From Rhizobium ecuadorense (GTDB lineage: Bacteria; Pseudomonadota; Alphaproteobacteria; Rhizobiales; Rhizobiaceae): a stretch of 64,000 bases of DNA. Position 1 is the stretch's first letter; every line of letters starts with the position of its first letter. Positions 51,015-59,494 of the stretch are shown in pieces. The notes under the pieces were generated by a model that searched no databases, was not told the DNA's origin, and worked only from the letters and a program-made list of their open reading frames with translations. The translations under genes were made by a program, and so were the position numbers. The DNA lies in assembly GCF_001187535.1 (NCBI RefSeq), contig NZ_LFIO01001780.1, positions 1 through 64,000 on the forward strand, written 5' to 3'.

Positions 51015-52661
51015 TTACTTGACGGGTTCGAGAGCCAAGAGGTTCAGCAGGCGTGCCGGATTGGTCCGCGAGATCGACGGATTGACGAAGGGGTTTTCCT
51101 TGGTCGACCAGCCGGTGAAGCGCTTGGTGTTGTACTGATACCAGTTCGGATTGTTGAACACCGGGATCATGGGCATGTTTTCGGCGACGATGCGCTGCGC
51201 CTTGTTCATCGCGTCCTTCTGCTTGGCGAGATCGGCGGTCTGGGTGAACTCGGTGACGAGCTTCTCGACATCGGGGTTGAACCAGCGCTGCGCGGTGAAG
51301 CGGGTCTTGCCTTTGTCCGAGGCGCTGAAGGCGCGCTTATAGGGATAATAGGGTGAGGCCGAGGCCGGCAGGCTGTTGATCGCCGCATCGAAGCTGCCGT
51401 TGATCAGGTTACCGGTCCAGACCGCTTCTTCAGGCGTTTCGATCTTGGCGTCGATACCGACCGCCTGCATGCCTTCGACGGCGATGTTGACGGTGTCGAC
51501 CCAGTCCGTCCAGGAATTCGGCACGATGATCGAGAAGGCAATCTTGCTGCCGTCGGGATTGTCGCGGAAGCCGTCGCCGTCCTTGTCCTTGTAGCCCGCC
51601 TCGTCGAGCAGCGCCTTGGCGGCGTCGGCGTCATAGGTCGCGAACTTGCCGAAGTCTGATTTGATGGATGGGTCCGACCAGCTCTTGTAAAGCTCGCCCA
51701 TCAGGCCGGGATCTTCGTTCAGCGTCGGATAGCCGTAGCCGGCGACGTCGATCATCGTCTTGCGGTCGAGCGCCATCGAGACGGCGCGGCGGAATTTTAC
51801 GTCGTTGAAGGCTTTCTTGTTGTTCTCGTTCGCCGTTTCCAGGTTGAACAGGAAGGCGACCATGCTGCTCGGCGAATACCAGTAGTGGAAATGCGCCGGA
51901 TCCTTGGAGACATAAACATTGTCGATATCGGGAATGAAGGAGACGCCCCAGTCGAGCGTGCCGTCGGCTGTCGCCGTCAGCATCTGGTTGTTGTCGGCAA
52001 GCTGCGGGAAGCGAATGCAATCGACCTTCAGATGCGCGTTGTCCCAGTAGTTCGGGTTGCGGCACTGGTCGTAGGTCTGGCCGGTGAAGCGCGGCACTTC
52101 CGTCAGCGGGCCGCTGCCGACCGGGCTCTCGTTGGCGAAGGTGACGGGATCGGTGACATCCTTCCAGACATGCTCGGGAACGATCGGCAGCTGCGAGATC
52201 TGCTCGGCGGCAAGCGAGCTCGGATTGGCGAGCGTGAAGCGCACCGTCTGGCCGTCGACGGCCTGGACGTCGGTAACGAAGGTCCAGATGCTGACGAAAT
52301 CGAGCGCCGGGAATTTCTTCAGATAGTCATAGGTGAACTTGACGTCGGCTGCGGTCAGCGGCTTACCATCGGACCATTTCAGGTTCGGACGCAGCTTGAA
52401 ATCGATGCTCTTCAGATCGTCGGAGAGCTTGAAGCTTTCGGCCAGCCGATAGACCGGTTTGTTGCTGTCGAAGCGATTGAAGATGACAAGCGGCTCGTAG
52501 ATGAAATCGAGTGTCGATTGGCGCGACGAGGTCTGGTTGAACGGGTTGAAGTTGCGAACCCAGGTCGTTGCCGGTTCGATATTCGCCGTCAGGACCGTCT
52601 GCGCCATGGCGGAACCCGAAAGCAGTGTCAGGGCAGCGGCGGTAAGAAGATATTTTTTCAT
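51015..52661 (-). CDS. Dpp-family substrate-binding protein, possibly for amino-sugar oligosaccharides
   Basis: The 548-residue periplasmic protein has a signal peptide (MKKYLLTAAALTLLSGSAMA) and the family 5 extracellular fold (LKWSDGKPLTAADVKFTYDY; VKFRRAVSMALDRKTMID). Within family 5, members next to glycosidases bind oligosaccharides such as chitobiose or cellobiose rather than peptides. The GH3 gene directly upstream in the operon points to an N-acetylglucosaminyl oligomer or muropeptide, which is inference. Confidence 0.85.
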   Translation of the reverse strand: MKKYLLTAAALTLLSGSAMAQTVLTANIEPATTWVRNFNPFNQTSSRQSTLDFIYEPLVIFNRFDSNKPVYRLAESFKLSDDLKSIDFKLRPNLKWSDGKPLTAADVKFTYDYLKKFPALDFVSIWTFVTDVQAVDGQTVRFTLANPSSLAAEQISQLPIVPEHVWKDVTDPVTFANESPVGSGPLTEVPRFTGQTYDQCRNPNYWDNAHLKVDCIRFPQLADNNQMLTATADGTLDWGVSFIPDIDNVYVSKDPAHFHYWYSPSSMVAFLFNLETANENNKKAFNDVKFRRAVSMALDRKTMIDVAGYGYPTLNEDPGLMGELYKSWSDPSIKSDFGKFATYDADAAKALLDEAGYKDKDGDGFRDNPDGSKIAFSIIVPNSWTDWVDTVNIAVEGMQAVGIDAKIETPEEAVWTGNLINGSFDAAINSLPASASPYYPYKRAFSASDKGKTRFTAQRWFNPDVEKLVTEFTQTADLAKQKDAMNKAQRIVAENMPMIPVFNNPNWYQYNTKRFTGWSTKENPFVNPSISRTNPARLLNLLALEPVK

Positions 52662-52704
52662 GTTTTATTCCCCTTCTTTTATGCGGTGAGAGATGGCGCG
52701 GCGG

Positions 52705-53727
52705 TCAGGAGACCAGCGCGCTGGCAAACATGTCTTCGACCTCAGCATGGGCGGCGCGGACGTCGATCTTGAGATTGCTGAGGCGGGCCTTGCCGGCGGC
52801 GATCCGCTTCAAGGCGGCGTCGGTCAGCGGCCGGGCGGCCTTGGCGGCAGCTTCGCTTTCCCTGACGTCGCCATGGCTATGGAGGGCGATGTCGAAGCCC
52901 GCGTCGAGCACTTGGGCGACACGTTCCGGCAGCGTGCCGGAGAGCGACTCCATGAAGATGCAGTCGGAAATCAGCACGCCGTCATAACCAAGCTCCGTGC
53001 GGATGACGTCGTGCATGACCGGCGATACAGAGGCCGGCAGCTCCGCGTCATAGGCCGAGTAGACGACATGGGCGACCATCGCCCAGGGCGTATCCTTCAG
53101 CGCGACGAAGGGCTTGAAATCGGTCGCTGCGAGGGTCTCGCGCGAGGCGTCGACGACCGGGCGCTCCTTGTGAGAGTCGAGCGTCGCGCGACCATGGCCG
53201 GGAATGTGCTTGATCACGGGCATGTTGCCGGTCTCGAGCAGGCCATCGACCACTTCGCGGCCGAGGGCGGCGATGACATCGGGATCGGGACCGAAGGAGC
53301 GGGCGCCGATGACCGCGCTCGTCGTCTCGAAGACGAGATCGAGAACGGGCGAGCAGCCGCTCGAAAGCCCGAGCTCCGTCATCATCGCGCCCATCGCCTG
53401 GGAGGAAAGGCGCAGTGCTTTTTTGCCGAGATCGAAATCGCGGCGCGCCAGTTCGGCAAACTGGCCGAAGCTGCGGAAGAGCGGCCAGGGCCCGGCATCG
53501 AGATGCTGCACGCGGCCGCCTTCCTGGTCGGTGAAGACAGGCGCATCGTCGCGGCCGACAGCTTGCCGAAAGCGCTCGATCAGCCGCCTGGTCTGCTCCG
53601 GCTCGCGCTGATTGCGCCGGCCGACGAAGAGGCCGAGCGGATTGGTCTCGCGGAACAGGGCGAATTCATCGTCCGAAAGGACGGGATTGGGAAGGCCGAC
53701 GAAAAGGGCGAGCGGGGTCGAGGACAA
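52705..53727 (-). CDS. Glycoside hydrolase family 3 beta-N-acetylglucosaminidase, NagZ-like
   Basis: The 340-residue single-domain GH3 enzyme has the NagZ hallmarks: FTDQEGGRVQ, KHIPGHGRATLDSH (residues 173-186, with the acid/base His-Asp of DSH) and the nucleophile D255 in GVLISDCIFMESL. There is no signal peptide, so it is cytosolic and cleaves terminal GlcNAc from imported chito-oligosaccharides or muropeptides. The nucleophile motif is SDC where NagZ usually has SDD. It lies between the GNAT and binding-protein genes. Confidence 0.88.
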   Translation of the reverse strand: MSSTPLALFVGLPNPVLSDDEFALFRETNPLGLFVGRRNQREPEQTRRLIERFRQAVGRDDAPVFTDQEGGRVQHLDAGPWPLFRSFGQFAELARRDFDLGKKALRLSSQAMGAMMTELGLSSGCSPVLDLVFETTSAVIGARSFGPDPDVIAALGREVVDGLLETGNMPVIKHIPGHGRATLDSHKERPVVDASRETLAATDFKPFVALKDTPWAMVAHVVYSAYDAELPASVSPVMHDVIRTELGYDGVLISDCIFMESLSGTLPERVAQVLDAGFDIALHSHGDVRESEAAAKAARPLTDAALKRIAAGKARLSNLKIDVRAAHAEVEDMFASALVS

Positions 53728-53751
53728 TTCTGGTGCTCCGGGATCAGATGG

Positions 53752-54231
53752 TCATGTCGGCATGCTTCTCAGCATGCCTTCGTAGATGCCCTTGTCGGGG
53801 GCGGGGATGGTGATTGCGCCTGCGGTCTTGGCGTAGAAATCGACCGGGCCGGCATCGCCGATAAAGGCATAGGCATGGCCAAGCGTCTTCATGGTCTGAA
53901 GGCAGGCGGAAAACAGGGCGAGCCCGATACCCTTGCCGCGGGCTTCAGGATCGACTCCGGTCGGGCCGAAGAAGCCGCGTGCCGTCGTGTCGTAGCAGGC
54001 AAAGCCGAGAAGCTTGCTGCCGTCGACGGCGATCAGGCAGGCGACGGGCTGGCGGGAGAAGGCGACCGAGACCTCGCTCGCCCAGTTCTCGCTGAACCCT
54101 TCGCGAACCCAGTTGACGACGAGATGCAGTTCCGGGGGGAGGGCCGGGCGGATGGAGACGCCGACATGATCGGCTTTCCGTTGCAGGTCGGCGAGCTCTG
54201 TCGAGTATAGACTCACAAGCAGGTCTGGCAC
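53752..54231 (-). CDS. GNAT family N-acetyltransferase
   Basis: The GTG start (VPDLLVSLYSTELADL) follows AGGAGGAGTAACAGG. The 159 residues contain the acetyl-CoA loop GVDPEARGKGIGLALFSACL and the C-terminal AYAFIGDAGPVDFYAKTAGA. It is the first gene of the operon with GH3 and the Dpp-type transporter, so it may acetylate a glucosamine product or an amino-sugar derivative. The substrate is unproven. Confidence 0.82.
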   Translation of the reverse strand: MPDLLVSLYSTELADLQRKADHVGVSIRPALPPELHLVVNWVREGFSENWASEVSVAFSRQPVACLIAVDGSKLLGFACYDTTARGFFGPTGVDPEARGKGIGLALFSACLQTMKTLGHAYAFIGDAGPVDFYAKTAGAITIPAPDKGIYEGMLRSMPT

Positions 54232-54247
54232 CCTGTTACTCCTCCTA

Positions 54248-54269
54248 ATATTCCGTTATTGCGGAATAT
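54248..54269. promoter_or_regulatory. Perfect 8-6-8 dyad operator upstream of the GNAT/GH3/ABC operon
   Basis: ATATTCCG and CGGAATAT are perfect inverted copies around TTATTG. The site lies 17 bp before the GTG start, between the likely promoter and the ribosome site, a position that suits a repressor. No regulator gene lies in the operon or next to it. Confidence 0.65.
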
Positions 54270-54342
54270 ATCCCCTTTTAATGATATAGATTTGGCCATG
54301 CGACCGGGCTTGTCAACAGGGATTCTGAAATGAGCCGCAGAG

Positions 54343-54362
54343 CCGGCCCTCGCGAGGGCCGG
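54343..54362. terminator. Perfect 20-bp GC palindrome
   Basis: CCGGCCCTCGCGAGGGCCGG is its own reverse complement and would form a strong hairpin. It lies after the thi genes and before the GNAT operon promoter. No T-tract follows on either strand beyond GTTTC, so it may be a backup terminator or a repeat end. Confidence 0.4.
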
Positions 54363-54390
54363 GTTTCAATGCGGGGTGGGTCCAAAATGC

Positions 54391-54419
54391 AAAACGGCCC
54401 GGGGAGCCCGAGCCGTTTT
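54391..54419 (-). terminator. Rho-independent terminator of thiMED
   Basis: AAAACGGCTCGGG pairs with CCCGGGCCGTTTT across a CTC loop: a 13-bp stem with one G-U pair, ending in TTTT. It lies 30 bp after the thiD stop on the same strand. Confidence 0.75.
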
Positions 54420-54448
54420 GAATGAAGGCGTGCGGCGACGTGAGGCAC

Positions 54449-55270
54449 TTATCCCGCCGCTTTCCAAAGCGCATGAAAATGCTGCACCGGGCCGTGTCCG
54501 GAGCCGACGCTGAGGCTGCCTGAAGCCGCAACCGCGCCGGCGAGGTAATCCTTGGCGATGGCGACGGCCTCTTCAGCCGAGGCACCCTTGGCAAGCTCGG
54601 CTGCCAGCGCGCTCGACAGCGTGCAGCCGGTGCCGTGGGTGTTCTTGGTCGGCACGCGCCGGGCTTCGAACCAGTGCAGACCATCGGCCGCGGCAAGCAC
54701 GTCGGGGCTTTCCTCGCTGTCGAGATGACCGCCTTTGACCAGCACGGCGGCCGGGCCGAGCGCGCGCAGTTGCTCGGCCTGCGCCGCCATCTCGGCGCGG
54801 TTTGTCGCCACCGGCTGATGCAGCAGGGCGGCGGCCTCAGGCAGGTTCGGGGTCAGCAGCGTCGCGAGCGGCAGCAGCCGGCGGGTCAGCACGTCGACGG
54901 CTTCGGGTGCCAGCAAGGCGGCGCCGCCCTTGGCGATCATCACGGGATCGATGACGATGGGGATGCCGCGTCCCTCGGCCAGAGCTGCGGCGAGCGCTCC
55001 AGCAACGGCTTCGGCGATGCCGGCATTGGCGATCATGCCGATCTTGACGGCATCGACACGCACATCGGCAAAGACGGCGTTGATCTGATCGGCAACGAAT
55101 GCAGCCGGCACCAGATGCACGCCGGTGACCCCTTGCGTGTTCTGCGCCGTCAGCGCGGTCAGCACCGCCATGCCGTAGACGCCGCGGGCGGAGAAGGCCT
55201 TGAGATCGGCCTGGATGCCGGCGCCGCCCGAGGGATCGGAGCCGGCGATGGAGAGGACGTTGCGGATCAT
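54449..55270 (-). CDS. thiD: Hydroxymethylpyrimidine (phosphate) kinase ThiD
   Basis: The 273-residue ribokinase-family enzyme phosphorylates HMP and HMP-P for thiamine synthesis. Motifs: IAGSDPSGGAGIQADLKAFS at the start, VIDPVMIAKGGAALL, VLVKGGH and the anion hole THGTGCTLSSALAAELAKG. The ATG overlaps the thiE stop. It ends the thiMED salvage operon. Confidence 0.95.
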   Translation of the reverse strand: MIRNVLSIAGSDPSGGAGIQADLKAFSARGVYGMAVLTALTAQNTQGVTGVHLVPAAFVADQINAVFADVRVDAVKIGMIANAGIAEAVAGALAAALAEGRGIPIVIDPVMIAKGGAALLAPEAVDVLTRRLLPLATLLTPNLPEAAALLHQPVATNRAEMAAQAEQLRALGPAAVLVKGGHLDSEESPDVLAAADGLHWFEARRVPTKNTHGTGCTLSSALAAELAKGASAEEAVAIAKDYLAGAVAASGSLSVGSGHGPVQHFHALWKAAG

Positions 55271-55902
55271 GGGCGGGCCTTTCGAATTTCAGCGGCGATG
55301 CGGCGCGTCGCCGCTTCCGGGTCGGGCGTGCCTGAGATGGCGGAGACGACGGCAAGCCCGCTCGCGCCTGCGGCAAAGACTTCGGCCACATGCTCCGCCT
55401 TGAGCCCGCCGATCGCAACCGAGGGCACCGGCGAAGCCGCCACCAGCTTGGCAAGACCGTCAAAGCCGATCGGCTGCTTGTGGTTGGCCTTGGTCGGTGT
55501 CGCAAACACCGGCCCGACGCCGGTATAGTCGACGACATCGGGATCGACGGCAGCGGCAAGCGCCGCGGTTTCGACCGACAGGCCGAGGATCATGTCGGAG
55601 CCGATCGTCGCCCGCGCTGTCACCGCATCCATATCCTCCTGGCCGATATGCAACCCGTCGGCGCCGATGGCGATCGCCGCCTCGACATCGTCGTTGACGA
55701 TGAGGAGCGCGCCGGTGCCATCAAGCGCCTGTTTCAAGGCGCGTCCGGTCTCGATCATCCCGGCCGTGCCGGCATGTTTGTCGCGCAGTTGCACCATCGT
55801 CGCGCCGCCGGCAACGGCAAGCCGCGCGGTCTCGACCATGCCGATCCCGGCGCAGAGATCGGGATCGAGGACGAGATAGAGCGAAAGGTCGAAAGTCTTC
55901 AT
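55267..55902 (-). CDS. thiE: Thiamine-phosphate synthase ThiE
   Basis: The start at 55902 (MKTFDLSLYLVLDPDLCAGI) gives 211 residues; the longer upstream frame is a shadow of thiM. TIM-barrel motifs: ATMVQLRDKHAG, LLIVNDDVEAAIAIGADGLH, IGQEDMD, YTGVGPVFATPTKANH and VAIGGLKAEH. It joins HMP-PP and HET-P to thiamine phosphate. It overlaps thiM and thiD by 4 bp each. Confidence 0.94.
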   Translation of the reverse strand: MKTFDLSLYLVLDPDLCAGIGMVETARLAVAGGATMVQLRDKHAGTAGMIETGRALKQALDGTGALLIVNDDVEAAIAIGADGLHIGQEDMDAVTARATIGSDMILGLSVETAALAAAVDPDVVDYTGVGPVFATPTKANHKQPIGFDGLAKLVAASPVPSVAIGGLKAEHVAEVFAAGASGLAVVSAISGTPDPEAATRRIAAEIRKARP

Positions 55903-56702
55903 GCCGCCGATACCCGTGCCCTGGCATCGAGCGTTTCGGCGTCGAGCGCGTTCAACGCGTCGAGGAAGCGCCAGGCAAAGGAGCCGGGACCGGCCGCACC
56001 CAGCGCTGCCTCCTCGCCGGCGATGGCGAAGGTTGCAAGGGCGGCGACCGTCGCCCCGAACATATCCTCGGGCACCGTGGCGGCAAAGGCGCCGACGAGG
56101 CAGGTGAGCGAGCAGCCGAGCGCGGTAACCTGCGGCATCAAGGTCGATCCGCCTGTGATGCGCACAGCCCGCTGGCCGTCGGTGACGAAATCGACGGCAC
56201 CGGTGACGGCGACGATCGCCTGTTGGCGCTCGGCCAGCCATCGCGCCGAACCTTCGGCCCGCTCGACCGGATCGCGGCCGTCGACGCCCTGGCCGCTGCT
56301 CTCGCCGCCGGCGAGCGCGATGATTTCGGAGGCGTTGCCGCGGATGATCGTGGGCTTGAGCGCCAGCAGACCGGCGACCGCATCGCGGCGGAACGCCGTG
56401 GCATAATGGGCGACCGGATCGAGCACCCAGGGTTTGCCGGCCGAGGTCGCCGCCTTTGCCGCCGCCTGCATGCCGTCGATCCATTGCGTCGACAGCGTGC
56501 CGATATTGACGGTCAGCGCGTTGGCGATGCCGGCGAATTCGCCGGCTTCCTCAGCCGCATGCACCATGGCCGGCGAGGCGCCGGCGGCCAGGAGAACATT
56601 GGCGGCGATGTTCATGGCGACGTAATTGGTGATGCACTGAACGAGCGGCGGCTTCTCGCGCATCGCCTTCAGCATGGCTCCTGGTGTGGTCCTGGTCTGC
56701 AT
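55899..56702 (-). CDS. thiM: Hydroxyethylthiazole kinase ThiM
   Basis: The 267-residue kinase phosphorylates 4-methyl-5-hydroxyethylthiazole in thiamine salvage. Motifs: PLVQCITNYVAMNIAANVLL, GASPAMVHAAEEAGEFAGIA, PWVLDPVAHYAT, and the C-terminal VTALGCSLTCLVGAFAA in place of the usual TGTGC..S (here TALGCSLT). AAAGGGG precedes the start. It is the first gene after the TPP riboswitch. Confidence 0.94.
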   Translation of the reverse strand: MQTRTTPGAMLKAMREKPPLVQCITNYVAMNIAANVLLAAGASPAMVHAAEEAGEFAGIANALTVNIGTLSTQWIDGMQAAAKAATSAGKPWVLDPVAHYATAFRRDAVAGLLALKPTIIRGNASEIIALAGGESSGQGVDGRDPVERAEGSARWLAERQQAIVAVTGAVDFVTDGQRAVRITGGSTLMPQVTALGCSLTCLVGAFAATVPEDMFGATVAALATFAIAGEEAALGAAGPGSFAWRFLDALNALDAETLDARARVSAA

Positions 56703-56765
56703 GTGGCCCCTTTCAGGCGGGGGCGGGCACGGGGTAATTCGTGCGGCGAACCGCGACCCCGAGCG

Positions 56766-56843
56766 ACTCCCTCCGCCGGCATTATCCGGTTCAGGTTCGA
56801 AGGGTGCTTCTCAGCCCGTCTGTCGACGAACGCCCCTGTCTCT
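56766..56843 (-). ncRNA. TPP riboswitch (THI element)
   Basis: On the minus strand the region contains GGGGCG, GGGCTGAGAAG, ACCCTTCGAACCTGAACCGG and ATAATGCCGGCGGAGGGA in order, the conserved thi-box core. It lies 63 bp before thiM, so TPP binding probably hides the thiM ribosome site. The rest of the 56703-57128 gap shows no gene. Confidence 0.93.
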
Positions 56844-57128
56844 CATCGCGCTCTTTTTCGCAGAGAACGGGGCGGATGTCATCCCGAAAATGACAGTCCG
56901 CGGTTGAGGGCGGATGAGTCGTCGACGATGTACGCATGATCAGCCGGCGATCTCACCAGCCGAAGAGCACCAATGATTGGGTTCGAACCAAGGGGGCGCG
57001 CCGATTCCGTCCCGGCTTGCCTGGCCTTTGCCGCGCGGTCGTCTCGATGCAAGCGTTGATATCTGACGGCCTTGCTGCTATTGCGGGTGATCACTCCAGA
57101 TGCGGCACGCGATGTCCGCTTTTTTCAG

Positions 57129-57578
57129 ATGTCTATCGACTATAGCTTTGTAGATGGGCCGCGAGGCGGGCTCACTTTCGATTTCATCCCTTGCGACCAC
57201 GACTTCTGCGGCAAGTATGACTGTGATCGGTCTAACCCGGCTGTATTCAACATACGAGAAGAAGCTTTTTTATTCATCGAGGGCTTCGTAGCTCGTTCCT
57301 TCCCTGATTGGACGAGAAACTATCGTCATTGGGGCACCACGTGGATAGGGAGAGATATCTGGCTCAATATTCTCTCTCGATTTGACGAACTCAGGCGTGA
57401 CGTGAGGGGGAATGCCCCCCTGCGTGCGATCGTCGACAAATACGTCCTGTACGCCGGATTAATGCCGCGCAAATATAAGTTCCATCGGAAAGCACTGCTG
57501 ACATTCCTTGACCGGTTCGAGGACCGCGTACGGACCGTGATCCAACACTATCCCTATTTGCTGATCGGCGGCATTTGA
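57129..57578 (+). CDS. Hypothetical protein, unrecognised
   Basis: The 149-residue frame begins MSIDYSFVDGPRGGLTFDFI (a TTG at 57072 would add 19 residues). It contains PCDHDFCGKYDCD, three cysteines within ten residues, then an aromatic, charged body (WTRNYRHWGTTWIGRDIWL). No signal peptide or membrane span. Codon use is less GC-biased than in neighbouring genes, suggesting recent gain. It is followed after 20 bp by another unrecognised gene; the pair looks like an operon. Confidence 0.6.
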   Translation: MSIDYSFVDGPRGGLTFDFIPCDHDFCGKYDCDRSNPAVFNIREEAFLFIEGFVARSFPDWTRNYRHWGTTWIGRDIWLNILSRFDELRRDVRGNAPLRAIVDKYVLYAGLMPRKYKFHRKALLTFLDRFEDRVRTVIQHYPYLLIGGI

Positions 57579-57598
57579 CGCGTAGCAGCGATCCCACC

Positions 57599-57988
57599 AT
57601 GGCAGACCTAGACCGCACTACCTTTGAGGGCATTGTCGATCTCGTTTTGGAGGTGCCCTATCCGAACAATCACGTTCGGATGATCGTTAATGATACTCTT
57701 CCATGGACGGCCGATCAGGCTCTCGCCTTCCACGGATGGTCGGACGAGAAGATCATAACCTTTCACATCGATATCCTAGGGAAAAAGATAGACGACTGCA
57801 TAGGCGTCGCGGCAAGCGAGGCGTTCCGGCTCAGGCATCCGGGCACGGCCAAGGACAACATCCGGCTCGTTCTCAGGCTTCGGCATTTGCCTGTTCCTGG
57901 TGCGGAGGCCTTTCTAACGCTGATCGAAAAGCGAGTGAAGAGCGAAGAAATGCAATTCCTGTACGGTTATGGTGGTGACGGCATGTAG
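57599..57988 (+). CDS. Hypothetical protein, unrecognised
   Basis: The 129-residue frame starts at an ATG (MADLDRTTFEGIVDLVLEVP); a TTG at 57575 overlaps the upstream stop. It appears soluble, mixed alpha/beta, with hydrophobic strands such as IITFHIDILG and IRLVLRLRHLPVP. No family is recognised. The small size, pairing and low GC bias recall immunity-type genes of polymorphic toxin loci, but no toxin is visible, so this stays a guess. Confidence 0.6.
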   Translation: MADLDRTTFEGIVDLVLEVPYPNNHVRMIVNDTLPWTADQALAFHGWSDEKIITFHIDILGKKIDDCIGVAASEAFRLRHPGTAKDNIRLVLRLRHLPVPGAEAFLTLIEKRVKSEEMQFLYGYGGDGM

Positions 57989-58090
57989 CGCTTGACGCGA
58001 GTAGGCATTCGGCAGTCAGGGTGAATGAAGTGCGCAAATGCAATAATCGGCGTCGGCTATGGATGTGATCATAAGATTTAAGGTCAAGGC

Positions 58091-58385
58091 GTGAGCGGCA
58101 CACCGGTTACGCTTTTCGAACGAGCTTTACCGATCGACCGTCGGGAAATGGTGCTCGGAAGAGCGGAGGCAAAATTCATCCGCACCGAGGCTGACCGAGG
58201 ACTTTGACAAGATGCGGCGGGATGCAAAGGTTTTTGAGCAAAATATTAGTTTCTTTCACGAGGAGTGCTCTGCTGGGAGCGTTTGGATAAGGGACGACGG
58301 CTCTGAGAGGTGGACTTGGCCCGGAGCGCACGAGGCGAAGGGTATGTCTGCTGAGAGATTGCGAGAGTTCGAACGGATCAGTTGA
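58091..58385 (+). pseudogene. Probable frameshifted remnant of a small gene
   Basis: Two short frames join end to end. The first, from GTG 58091, reads SGTPVTLFERALPIDRREMV and continues to a stop at 58207. The second, from ATG 58212, has 57 codons (MRRDAKVFEQNISFFHEECS ... SERLRE-type end) and stops at 58385. Both look protein-like, and a one-base change near 58200 would fuse them. No family is recognised. Confidence 0.45.
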
Positions 58386-58417
58386 CTGGATCTCGGTCAT
58401 CCTGGATGCGCGGCACG

Positions 58418-58819
58418 ATGACTTTTAAATTAAGCAAAACGGAGAGGTGGTTCATGGGCGATGACTACGTTCTATTGGATGCCAACGAAAGAGACGTTTT
58501 TTGCGTTTATCTGCCTAATCACCCAGGCAGAGAAATCCCCGGCGTGGTTTGCAATTCTATCAGGCTGAGAGATCTGTTTGTTGATCTCGGCCGGGCGGAT
58601 TTGCTTCAGTTGTTCGGTGATGCAGACATGATCCTCGATTGGCGGAGAGGATGGCAAATTGATCGGCGTAGAAATCCTGACTTAGCTCAAATCATGCAGA
58701 CCCGTCGTAATCGCCGGCCCAATCGAAAACGCCGAAAACCGCACCATCAAACCGCTGCGCTCCGGCGTGCAGGCCGTCGGACCGACTTCGTATCGGTCGG
58801 CGATTGGGAGGGGTGCTAG
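58418..58819 (+). CDS. Hypothetical protein, 3' end probably rearranged
   Basis: The frame starts MTFKLSKTERWFMGDDYVLL and looks protein-like for about 90 residues (NSIRLRDLFVDLGRADLLQL). After about 58690 it runs antisense through the DUF1349 gene and becomes rich in arginine and histidine, an artefact composition. The native end was probably lost where the island joins the neighbouring locus. Overlap with the convergent gene is 138 bp. Confidence 0.4.
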   Translation: MTFKLSKTERWFMGDDYVLLDANERDVFCVYLPNHPGREIPGVVCNSIRLRDLFVDLGRADLLQLFGDADMILDWRRGWQIDRRRNPDLAQIMQTRRNRRPNRKRRKPHHQTAALRRAGRRTDFVSVGDWEGC

Positions 58820-59266
58820 CCGCAGCAGCGGCCAGCGGCTGCCATCGCGGGAGGCCTGGATGCGCATCGCTCCGTTTAAGACCGTGACGCGGATGTAGAA
58901 ATCCTCGAGTTCCTTGAAGGGTTGCGACACCGACCAGTCGGATTTGCCGTCGGTGACGACGGTGCTGAGGAAGGCTTCGCCGTCGGTGAATTCGACGCCG
59001 GTTTTGACCCAGCGTTTTTCGTCGAGGCGGACCATCAGGCCGGCCTGGTCGTAGAGGGTGCGGAATTCGCCCTGGATGCGGATCTGGGCGGTGAAGCTCT
59101 CGGGCGTGGGAAAGGCGAGGAAATGGCCGCTGTCGCGGGTGAAGCCGTAATGGGTCTCTCGCCAGAAGTCGGTTTTTTCATCGGTCGTCAGGGTGAGAGC
59201 GGTGTCGTCCACGCGCCAGCTGGCCGGTTCGTGCAGCCATTTTCCGTCGTTGAAGTCGATGTTCAT
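58682..59266 (-). CDS. DUF1349 family protein
   Basis: The 194-residue protein is a concanavalin-like beta-sandwich of the DUF1349 family. Typical stretches are DKTDFWRETHYGFTRDSGH-like start, LYDQAGLMVRLDEKRWVKTG, FLSTVVTDGKSDWS and RIQASRDGSRWPLLRL. No signal peptide, so cytosolic. The family is often near sugar catabolic genes and may bind carbohydrate. It diverges from the binding-protein gene at 59495 and could share its control region. Confidence 0.87.
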   Translation of the reverse strand: MNIDFNDGKWLHEPASWRVDDTALTLTTDEKTDFWRETHYGFTRDSGHFLAFPTPESFTAQIRIQGEFRTLYDQAGLMVRLDEKRWVKTGVEFTDGEAFLSTVVTDGKSDWSVSQPFKELEDFYIRVTVLNGAMRIQASRDGSRWPLLRLAPLPIADRYEVGPTACTPERSGLMVRFSAFSIGPAITTGLHDLS

Positions 59267-59415
59267 TCCATCCTCGCCTTATTGATGCTCTGCCGCTGCC
59301 GATTCTTCAGTCGGCATAATGCGCAGCCTTCGCGCAGGTGACCAGCCGAGCCGGTGATGCGGTGCTGTTTTCGCCGTCCTGATCCTCGTCCCACGATATA
59401 ATCCGCGGCTTCCGC

Positions 59416-59478
59416 TTGACACGATCACTTCATCTCTTATTCTGTTACAAAAAGATGAATTACATAATTGTGGAACTT
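59416..59478 (+). promoter_or_regulatory. Promoter/operator block shared with the 33.8-kb locus
   Basis: TTGACA (59416-59421), 16-bp spacer, TATTCT (59438-59443), then GTTACAAAAAGATG and ATTACATAATTGTGGAAC. It aligns without gaps to 33806-33868. It drives the binding-protein, permease, RidA and SelA-like genes. The 59267-59415 part shows no gene. Confidence 0.7.
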
Positions 59479-59494
59479 AACCGGGAGCCCTCAT

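Noticed and set aside
55940..56130. Changed active-site motif in ThiM (TALGCSLT instead of TGTGC-type), considered as inactivating
   Set aside because: Many hydroxyethylthiazole kinases read xxxGCxLTxxxGAF at this place, and the rest of the protein is intact.
55267..56484. Apparent 405-residue ThiE with a long N-terminal extension
   Set aside because: The extension is the thiM gene read in another frame. The real start is the ATG at 55902 overlapping the thiM stop.
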